DNA of 64,000 bases from Taishania sp965247975 (GTDB taxonomy: Bacteria > Bacteroidota > Bacteroidia > Flavobacteriales_D > Crocinitomicaceae): contig OZ252050.1 of assembly GCA_965247975.1 (NCBI GenBank), forward strand, positions 2,976,001 to 3,040,000, written 5' to 3'. A model generated the notes under the pieces. It was given only the letters and a program-made list of their open reading frames with translations, was not told the DNA's origin and ran no database searches. The position numbers were made by a program, and so were the translations under genes. Of this stretch, positions 36,060 through 45,600 are shown piece after piece; within the stretch, counting starts at the first letter, position 1; every line of letters starts with the position of its first letter.

Positions 36060-38069
36060 ATGAAAAACGCTTTAATCTTAATTCAACTCATCGTTTTCGC
36101 AAGTTGCGGGACTTCACAATATTCTGTTTCAAATGGCAAGGCCATAAAATTGTTTGAGGAAGCGCAACAAGCACCCAGCAAAGCGATTAATCCTGCGAAT
36201 GGCAGAGCAGATTATAAATCTGGATTGGAATTGTTGGATAAAGCGCTTGAAAAAGAGCCTAATTTCTGGGAAGCGCATTTGCTTGCAGGAGAATTCTCTG
36301 AGTACATTTTTGATTTCGAAAATGCCGTAAAACATTATCAAGCTGCGCTAAATATTAATCCAGGACATGCAACAACGGGTAGTACATATTTCTTTTTAGC
36401 AAATAGTCAATATACGATCGGCGATTACGAAAGTGCTATTAAAAACTTGGATATTTATGTTCAAAATCGGAATGCAAACCCAGATATGGTGAACCAAGCT
36501 TATGTCATCCGAGAAAGTTGTGTTTTTGCTCAAAAAGCAATGAAAAATCCTACGGAATTTAAACCAATCAATGTAGGACCAGGAATTAATACAAAAGATC
36601 CTGAGTACTTTCCTACAATTACAGTTGACGGAAACACGATTCTCTTTACGCGCAGAATCAAGGATGAAAGAGCTCCTGCCGGCGAACAAGAAGATTTTTA
36701 TGTGTCAAACTTCGAAAAGAAAGAAGGTTGGAAAATAGCAATTCCTATGCCTCCAAATGTAAACACAGTTTTCAATGAAGGTGCGCCAACTATTGCTCCA
36801 GATGGCAGATCACTCATTTTTATCGCCTGTCCTGACGAAACTGGACTTGATTACGGTGCTGGTCGCATGGGGAAAGGAAGTTGCGACATGTTTATTACAA
36901 AAAAATTGGGAAGCCGATGGACAGATCCTGTCAACCTTCCTGGAAATGCAAATTCTCCGTTGTGGGAATCACAGCCTTCCATTTCTTCCGACGGAAAAAC
37001 AATATATTTTGTGCGCAGAGTAAGCAAAAGAGGTGAAGCGGCTGACATGGATATTTTTGTCGCGCGTTTACAACAAGATGGAACGTGGGGCGCTGGAGAA
37101 CGTTTGCCAAATACCATAAACACTAAAATGGTCGAAGAATCCGTTTTGATTCACCCAGATGGAAAAACACTTTATTTTGCATCGAAAGGTCACCCCGGAT
37201 TGGGCGGTAGTGATTTATTTGTTTCTCGACTTGATGAAAGTGGAAATTGGTCAAGACCTGAGAATTTAGGTTTTCCCATAAATACGCGCGCTGATGAAAA
37301 TTCGCTCATGGTAAATCCTGAAGGCGATATTGCATTTTTTGCATCAGATAGAGAAGGCGGTTATGGCGATTTGGACATTTACTACTTTCAAATGCCAGAA
37401 CATCTTAGACCAACGAAAACACTGTATTTTGAAGGAATTGTATACGATGCGGTTACGAAAAACCCATTACCTGGTAAGTTTCAGCTTATTGATCTTAAAA
37501 CAGGAAAAGAAGTGATTGTTTCTTCTGCGGACAAATTAACAGGAGAATTTATGGTATCTCTGCCTGTAAATAAAGATTATGCATTGAATGTGAATTACCC
37601 CGGGTATACATTCTTTTCGCAAAACTTTAATATGACAAATCCGCAAGGATTGGAAGCAATTCACATGGATGTGCCAATGGTTCCGATTGAAAATTACACG
37701 GTTGCAACAGCCCTGAAAAACGTTTTCTTTGATCTAAACAAAGCCTCGCTTCGTCCAGAATCTTTCATCGAATTGAATAAATTAGTTGCTTTCTTGAATC
37801 TAAATCCAACCTTGAAAATTGAAATTGGTGGACATACAGATTCCCGCGGTGATGCAAAAGAAAACCAATTACTTTCTGAAAATCGTGCAAAATCAGTAAT
37901 GAATTACTTGATTGAAAAAGGAATCGATGTAAAACGCCTTCAATCGAAAGGTTTTGGATCCACGCAACCAATTATTTCCGATGCTGAAATTGCTACCATG
38001 AATTCTGAATTGGAGAAAGAAACTTCTCATCAAACAAATCGTAGAACGGAATACAAAATTTTAAAATAA
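36060..38069 (+). CDS. PorE-like OmpA-family lipoprotein (TPR, propeller, CRD, OmpA)
   Basis: This 669-residue lipoprotein has a lipobox ending at Cys16 (VFASCGTS). Its domains in order are TPR repeats (about 40-160), PD40/WD40-like propeller blades (about 180-455, with DGNTILFTRR, DGRSLIFIA, DGKTIYFVRR, DGKTLYFAS and EGDIAFFAS), a carboxypeptidase-regulatory-like domain (about 460-545) and an OmpA-like peptidoglycan-binding domain (FDLNKASLRPES ... GHTDSRG). This is exactly the architecture of PorE, which anchors the T9SS to peptidoglycan. Paralogues with the same layout exist, so the PorE role is likely but not certain. Confidence 0.8.
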   Translation: MKNALILIQLIVFASCGTSQYSVSNGKAIKLFEEAQQAPSKAINPANGRADYKSGLELLDKALEKEPNFWEAHLLAGEFSEYIFDFENAVKHYQAALNINPGHATTGSTYFFLANSQYTIGDYESAIKNLDIYVQNRNANPDMVNQAYVIRESCVFAQKAMKNPTEFKPINVGPGINTKDPEYFPTITVDGNTILFTRRIKDERAPAGEQEDFYVSNFEKKEGWKIAIPMPPNVNTVFNEGAPTIAPDGRSLIFIACPDETGLDYGAGRMGKGSCDMFITKKLGSRWTDPVNLPGNANSPLWESQPSISSDGKTIYFVRRVSKRGEAADMDIFVARLQQDGTWGAGERLPNTINTKMVEESVLIHPDGKTLYFASKGHPGLGGSDLFVSRLDESGNWSRPENLGFPINTRADENSLMVNPEGDIAFFASDREGGYGDLDIYYFQMPEHLRPTKTLYFEGIVYDAVTKNPLPGKFQLIDLKTGKEVIVSSADKLTGEFMVSLPVNKDYALNVNYPGYTFFSQNFNMTNPQGLEAIHMDVPMVPIENYTVATALKNVFFDLNKASLRPESFIELNKLVAFLNLNPTLKIEIGGHTDSRGDAKENQLLSENRAKSVMNYLIEKGIDVKRLQSKGFGSTQPIISDAEIATMNSELEKETSHQTNRRTEYKILK

Positions 38070-38987
38070 GTGCATCTACTTCGACTCATACGCCCCGTCA
38101 ACCTTGCAATTATTGCAATTTCCATGTATGGAGTATTGATTTATTTGTATTCATTATCGCCATTTATTGTATTCAATCATGTTGATTTTGCCTTGCTTGT
38201 ATTTTCTACTTTGCTGATTGCAGCAGCCGGGAATATAATCAATGATTACTTTGATGTTCGTGCAGATCGGGTGAATAGACCAAAACGTCTTATTATTTCA
38301 AAACATATAAAAGCACGTTGGGCCATTGCACTCCATTGGATGTTAAACCTGGTGGCTTTTTTTATTGCTGGGTATTTAAGTTGGAAATACAACACTTTTT
38401 GGTTTTCGGTCATTCATGTTACTTCAATCACTCTTTTGTGGTGGTATAGTGTGAAGTTGAAAAAAATTCCTTTATTGGGAAATATCGTCATTAGTGGTCT
38501 GACCGTTTTAGTGATTTATCTTACTCTCATATTTATCGATGTTAGTAATTCCGATTCTATGCGACATTTACTTGCATCGACCAAAGATCCATTGTTTGAA
38601 ATTGCATCTACTTGGATTATTCTCATTTTTATGTGGATGGCTTTCTTTCAAAATTTAATGCGTGAAATCGTTAAAGATGGTGAAGACATGGAAGGGGACA
38701 AATTGATTCACGCCAAAACCATTCCGATGATTTTGGGTTTAAAAACGACGCTTCACATCATTGGTTTCGCATTGGTTCTTTTTCCAATTGGATTTTTCCT
38801 TGGTGTATCTTGGTATTTCCCTAACTTTAATTGGAATCTAGCTTGGCCAATATCAATCGCTGCCGTTTTAAATGGAATCGGATTCGTCATATCTTTTTCG
38901 TCTTCGCGGAAATCTATGATTCAATTAAAAACCATCCTTAAACTTACCATGTTTGCAGGATTGATATATCTTTTCCAATACATATGA
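38070..38987 (+). CDS. UbiA-family prenyltransferase
   Basis: This 305-residue integral membrane enzyme has about eight helices. The first UbiA motif, NIINDYFDVRADRVNRPKR, holds the Asp residues that bind Mg2+ and the prenyl diphosphate. The second Asp-rich motif is REIVKDGEDMEGD. In Bacteroidota such genes are often annotated as geranylgeranylglycerol-phosphate geranylgeranyltransferase. The start is GTG at 38070, directly after the preceding stop. The 3' end overlaps the maf gene by four bases. The actual acceptor is not known. Confidence 0.85.
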   Translation: MHLLRLIRPVNLAIIAISMYGVLIYLYSLSPFIVFNHVDFALLVFSTLLIAAAGNIINDYFDVRADRVNRPKRLIISKHIKARWAIALHWMLNLVAFFIAGYLSWKYNTFWFSVIHVTSITLLWWYSVKLKKIPLLGNIVISGLTVLVIYLTLIFIDVSNSDSMRHLLASTKDPLFEIASTWIILIFMWMAFFQNLMREIVKDGEDMEGDKLIHAKTIPMILGLKTTLHIIGFALVLFPIGFFLGVSWYFPNFNWNLAWPISIAAVLNGIGFVISFSSSRKSMIQLKTILKLTMFAGLIYLFQYI

Positions 38988-39547
38988 AAATTGTTCTAGG
39001 TTCACAATCTCCCAGAAGAAAGGAATTGCTGGAATTGTTGGGGTATTCATTTGAAATAAGAACATTGGATACGGATGAATCTTATCCAACGGAATTAAAA
39101 TCACATGAAATTGCGGAATACATCGCTAAGAAAAAAGCTGAAGCATTAATTCCATCTATCACTTCCAATGAAATTTTAATAACAGCAGACACCATTGTTG
39201 TGCTCAATGAAGAGATCTTGGGTAAACCAGTGGATTTTTCAGATGCTCTAAATATGCTAAGCAAGTTAGCTGGAAATACGCATCAAGTAATTACAGGAAT
39301 TTGTGTTTTTACAAAAGGAAATTTCATCCAGAGATCTGTTTTTACTTCGGTTACTTTTAAACCACTCAGCCAATCCGATATTGTTTTTTACCTCGAAAAT
39401 TTCAAACCATTCGACAAAGCTGGATCCTATGGAATTCAAGATTGGATCGGACTTATTGGCATCGAAAAAATTGATGGTTCGTATACCAATGTTGTAGGAT
39501 TACCAACTGCTGAACTTCAGGAAATCTTGAAAACACTTAAGGCCTAA
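38984..39547 (+). CDS. maf: Maf-family nucleotide pyrophosphatase
   Basis: Maf proteins hydrolyse non-canonical or modified nucleoside triphosphates and act as house-cleaning enzymes. The 187 residues have the family length. The N-terminal GSQSPRRKELLELLG is the Maf signature, followed by TADTIVVLNEEILGKP with the Asp that binds metal, and HQVITGICV. The C-terminal FKPFDKAGSYGIQDW contains the conserved KAG-YGIQ motif. The ATG overlaps the prenyltransferase stop. Confidence 0.93.
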   Translation: MKIVLGSQSPRRKELLELLGYSFEIRTLDTDESYPTELKSHEIAEYIAKKKAEALIPSITSNEILITADTIVVLNEEILGKPVDFSDALNMLSKLAGNTHQVITGICVFTKGNFIQRSVFTSVTFKPLSQSDIVFYLENFKPFDKAGSYGIQDWIGLIGIEKIDGSYTNVVGLPTAELQEILKTLKA

Positions 39548-39625
39548 GTTCTTCCAAAAGCACTCGCATTCCTGGTTTTAAATTCTATTCAACGAATCAA
39601 AACTGAGTTTATCTAGAATCTCCAA

Positions 39626-42600
39626 TTATTTCAGCAAATTCACATGACCAGTGACAGTTCTTCGGTCATTGTCCGCTGAAGTACGGAATTGTATTTTCCA
39701 GGTATAAACACCTTCTTTGCAAGGCGTTCCTCCATTTCCATAATATCCATTCCAACCAATTTCCGCATTATGCGATTCAAAGATTGCTTCTCCCCAACGA
39801 TTATAAATCAACAAGGTGTATTCTTGCGGATTAAATCCAGTTGTAAACACTGGCAAGAATGTAGAGTTGAATTGATCGTTATTTGGTGTGAATGCATTAG
39901 GTACATAGAACAACAATTCCTCTGAGATATTGATAAATCGATATGCTGTGTCTGTACAACCCGCCGCGTTTGAAGCAATGAGCATTACTTGATAAGCACC
40001 CGCTAAATCTTCTGGATAAGCATGAACAGGATTTTCCAAGTTAGATGTCACACTTGCATCGCCAAATGACCAAACATAGTTAATTGCTCCCACCGATTGA
40101 TTATCAAAAGTCACTTCGTTAAATAAACTTGTAACTTCATCAGGAGAGAAATCAAAATTAGCAACTGGATATGGCGAAACGTTGATGATACCTAGTTGTG
40201 TTTGAGTTGCAACACATCCATTTGTAGATTCCACTTGCAAGGTTGCATCGAAAGAACCTGGAGTGTCAAAAACATTTGAGACCGTTCCACAATTGTTTAT
40301 TACTGTACCATCGCCAAATGTCCAAACACAATTAACACCTATTGGTGCCGAAGTATTGGTAAATGTTGCCGAAACAGGAACACAATTTTCATTTTGCACA
40401 AAAGTAAAACTAACTATAGGTGCAGTTTGAATATCAACCACAACTTGATCTGTATTTTCGCAACCATTTGCATCTGTTCCTGTTACAGTATATGTTGTAC
40501 TTCCAATTGGAGAATTAAACGCAACTCCATCAGTTACACCATTGTCCCAAACATACACAGCGCCAGCTCCTCCTCCACTTCCGGTTAATGTATATTGCGT
40601 TCCATCACATCCTGCGATGTCTTGACCTGCAGAAATTACTGGAATTGGATTCACTGTGACGATAACATCATCTGTGTTTTCGCAACCATTTGCTCCAGTT
40701 CCTGTTACGGTATATGTTGCTGTTGCAATTGGATTAAAAGCAACTCCGTCAACTACTGGAGCTGTCCAAACGAATGAATTCCCACCTGTTGCAGTTAAAG
40801 TCACCGGTTCACCTGAACAGATAATTTGATCTAAACCTCCATCTATGATAGGTAGACTGTTCACTGTAATGGTTAAAATATCTGTATTTTCACATCCGTT
40901 TGCATCAGTTCCAATCACTGTGTAAAAAGTTGTTCCAAGAGGCGGAGCAACTGATGACCCATCTACAATTCCTTGATCCCAAGAATAAGTATTTGCTCCA
41001 TTAGCAACGAAATCATAGGTATCACCAAAACACAAAGTTGTGTCATTTCCAGTTGTTACAGTTGGTAAAGTATTAACCGTAACAGTTGTCGAAACAAGCT
41101 GAGTTGCAGAACAAACTCCTGTTTCCACAATTTCAGTTATCGTATATGTGTAAACACCTGCAATATTGGTTGGAGCTGTCACCGTAGCAGTATTTCCAAC
41201 AGAAGTTTCGGTTTGATTTGCACCACCATCAATGTTATATGTAAATGTATAAGGTGCTGTACCTTGACTTCCTGTAAAAGTAATGGTTGGAGCAGGGTCA
41301 TTAATACAAACCGAAATCGGAGCACTGATTGCTGCAACTGGAGTTGGTAATACGGAAATTTCAAAATCTGTTGAAGCTCCTGGACATGTTGATGAAGTTG
41401 GAATTACAGTTATTATACTTGTTATTGTAGATGCTGTAGAATTGGTTGCTGTAAAACTTGGCAAATCGCCTGTGCCACTTGCTCCAAGTCCAATTGCAGT
41501 ATTGCTATTGGTCCAGTCAAACGTACTTCCAGCAATATTACTAGTGAAAGTAACTAAAGTTGTAAGCGCACCGTTACAATGCACCTGATCAATCACAGGA
41601 TCAATTACAGGATTTGCATTGATTGTTACTTCAAGATAATCTGTATTAACGCAACCATTTGCATCTGTTCCAGTTACCGTAAAAGATTGCCCCCCGGGAG
41701 CATGTGTGAAAGGAACCCCGTCAACTACTCCACCATCCCAAACTAATGTTGGTGCACCTGACCCAGACAGGGTTATTAGTTCATTTTCGCATACCGTTTG
41801 ATCAACTCCTGCATCAATTACTGGTAAAGGATTTACAATCAAAGTCACATTTAAAGTACTGTCACATCCATTGGCAATTGGATAATTCTGAGTATAAATC
41901 CCAGCAACTGACTCCAAGTTTCCATGAATTAATGCTGTTTCACCTTGGCATATTGAAATGATTGTATCGTAAATAATCACCGTATTTTCAACTAAATTAT
42001 AAGGAGCAGAAGTTCCTGAACAACCATTACCATCAGTTACAGTTACTGAAATTGGATTATCTGCAATTGTCGCCTGAATACTTTGAGTTGTCTGATTAGC
42101 AGGAGACCAATCGTAATCCGTATAAGTATCTACCGTTGAAATAGTTGCTGTTAATCCTGCACAATAATCCGCATCACCACCGATAACTGGAACAGGATTT
42201 GCATTGATCGTTATTATTTCAATTTCTGATAATGTTTGACTGCACCCTGAAATTCCTGCATCTGAAACCTCAATAAGGTTATATTCAAAAGAACCAGGAA
42301 CATTTGATGTTACTACTATCGTAGCGGAATTACCAATTGAAGAAACCGGTATACTGACACCTCCATTGATAGTATATGTAAATGTATATGGTTCTATTCC
42401 ATTTGCCCCAGTTATCGTTATTATACCCTCGGTATCGTTTTCACAAACGGCACCCACTCCAGAAATTGTTGCTGTTGGAACGGAGTTGACAGTTACCGTT
42501 CTTGTAGCGGTTGCGTCTGCACACCCCCCTGAGCCAGCAACAGTATACGTCATTGTCGCAGTTCCCGCCGCATTTGCTAATATATCTCCTGTTAAAGGAT

Positions 42601-45600
42601 CAATTGTTGCAATTGTAATATCCGAACTTGACCATGAACCACCTGCTGACGTCGAAGAGAACGTTGAATTATCTCCAACACAAATATTTTGTGTTCCTGA
42701 TAAAGTTCCAGCATTTGGTGCAGCAGTAACTGTTACTGTTCGAGTAACCGTTGCATTTCCACAACCACCTGAGCCTGCTACTGTATAAGTCATTGTTGCT
42801 GTTCCTGCTGAAACACCTGATATATCTCCTGATACTGGATCAATAGTCGCAATTGTAGCGTCTGAACTTGACCAAGAACCACCAACCGATGTTGATGTGA
42901 AAGTTGTTGTACCACTTACACAAATAGCTTGTGTACCAGATAAAGTTCCAGCAACAGGTGCTGCAGTGACTGTAACATTAAGTGTTGCAGTGGCATTTGA
43001 ACATCCTCCTGAACCTGTTGCTGTATAAGTAATTGTTGCTGTTCCAGCCGAAACACCATTGATCACTCCCGTAGTAGAATTAACTGTGGCAACCCCAGCA
43101 TTAGATGTTGACCATGTCCCTCCAGCAGAAGTTGAACTAAATGTTGTTGTTCCACCTACGCAAATTGCTTGATTTCCTGATAATGTTCCAGCATTTGGTG
43201 CTGCTGTTACGGTTACTGTTCTTGTTACAGTTACATCTGCACAGCCACCAGAACCTGTTACTGTGTATGTGATTGTTGCCGTTCCTGCCGCAATACCTGA
43301 AATATCACCTGTTACTGGATCAATAGTCGCAATTGTAGCATCTGAACTAGACCAAGCTCCACCAGCAGATGTTGATGTGAAAGTTGTTGTACCACCCACA
43401 CAAATCGCTTGTGTGCCGGATAAAGTTCCTGCAACAGGTGCTGCAGTGACTGTAACAGTGCGTGTTGCTGTTGCATTTGAACATCCTCCTGAACCTGTTG
43501 CCGTGTAAGTAATTGTTGCTGTTCCAGCCGAAACACCATTGATCACTCCCGTAGAAGCATTAACTGTGGCAACCCCAGCATTAGATGTTGACCATGTCCC
43601 TCCAGCTGAAGTTGAACTAAATGTTGTTGTACCACCTACACAAATAGCTTGATTTCCTGATAAAGTTCCGGCATTTGGTGCTGCTGTAACTGTTACTGTT
43701 CGAGTAACTATTGCATCTGCACAGCCACCAGAACCTGTTATGGTATAAGTGATTGTTGCCGTTCCTGCCGCAACACCAGTTATAACTCCTGTCGATGCGT
43801 TAACCGTGGCGATTGTAATATCGGATGAACTAAAGGATCCACCGGCTGATGTTGAAGTGAAAGTTGTAGTACCACCCACACAAATCGCCTGAGTTCCAGA
43901 CAAAGTTCCAGCAACAGGTGCTGCAGTGACTGTCACATTGCGAGTTGCAGTTGCATTTGAACATCCTCCTGAACCAGTTGCCGTGTAAGTAATTGTTGCT
44001 GTTCCTGCTGAAACTCCTGTAACAACTCCGGTGGAAGCATTGACAGTTGCAACCCCAGCATTGGATGTTGACCACGTCCCTCCTGCGGAAGTTGAACTAA
44101 ATGTTGTTGTACCACCTACACAAATCGCTTGATTTCCAGATAAAGTTCCAGCATTTGGTGCAGCTGTAACCGTTACGGTTCGAGTCACAGTTACATTTGG
44201 ACAACCACCAGAACCTGTTATGGTATAAGTGATTGTTGCCGTTCCTGCCGCAACACCAGTTATAACTCCTGTCGATGCGTTAACCGTGGCGATTGTAATA
44301 TCGGATGAACTAAAGGATCCTCCGGCTGATGTTGAAGTGAAAGTTGTAGTACCACCCACACAAATCGCCTGAGTTCCAGACAAAGTTCCAGCAACAGGTG
44401 CAGCAGTGACTGTAACAGTGCGTGTTGCAGTTGCATTTGAACATCCTCCTGAACCAGTTGCCGTGTAAGTAATTGTTGCTGTTCCTGCTGAAACTCCTGT
44501 AACAACTCCGGTGGAAGCATTGACAGTTGCAACCCCAGCATTGGATGTTGACCACGTCCCTCCTGCGGAAGTTGAACTAAATGTTGTTGTACCACCTACA
44601 CAAATCGCTTGATTTCCAGATAAAGTTCCAGCATTTGGTGCAGCTGTAACCGTTACGGTTCGAGTCACAGTTACATTTGGACAACCACCAGAACCTGTTA
44701 TGGTATAAGTGATTGTTGCCGTTCCTGCCGCAACACCAGTTATAACTCCTGTCGATGCGTTAACCGTGGCGATTGTAATATCGGATGAACTAAAGGATCC
44801 TCCGGCTGATGTTGAAGTGAAAGTTGTAGTACCACCCACACAAATCGCCTGAGTTCCAGACAAAGTTCCAGCAACAGGTGCAGCAGTGACTGTAACAGTG
44901 CGTGTTGCAGTTGCATTTGAACATCCTCCTGAACCACTTGCCGTGTAAGTAATTGTTGCTGTTCCTGCTGAAACTCCTGTAACAACTCCGGTGGAAGCAT
45001 TGACAGTTGCAACCCCAGCATTGGATGTTGACCACGTCCCTCCTGCGGAAGTTGAACTAAATGTTGTTGTACCACCTACACAAATCGCTTGATTTCCAGA
45101 TAAAGTTCCAGCATTTGGTGCAGCTGTAACCGTTACGGTTCGAGTCACAGTTGCATTTGGACAACCACCAGATCCGGTTACGGTATAAGTAATTGTTGCC
45201 GTTCCTGCTGCAACACCAGTAATAACTCCTGTGGATGCGTTAACCGTGGCGATTGTAATATCTGATGAACTAAAGGACCCACCAGAAGATGTAGTTGTAA
45301 AAGTCGTTGTTGATCCAACACATATGTTCTGATTTCCTGAAAGTGTTCCTGCGGTAGGAGCAGCTGTAACTGTCACATTGCGAGTTGCAGTGGCATTTGA
45401 ACATCCACCTGAACCTGCTACTGTGTAGGTTATTGTTGCTGTTCCAGCCGAAACTCCAGTAATAACTCCTGTGGTAGAATTAACCGTTGCAACACCTGCA
45501 TTGGATGTAGACCATGAACCACTAGCAACTGTAGATGTAAAAGTTGTATTTCCACCAACACATATTGTTTGTGTTCCAGTCAAAGTTCCAGCAGTTGGAG

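Noticed and set aside
40394..40777. Short + strand frames rich in Cys and Asn within the adhesin gene
   Set aside because: They are opposite a strong coding frame and have no start context or family similarity.
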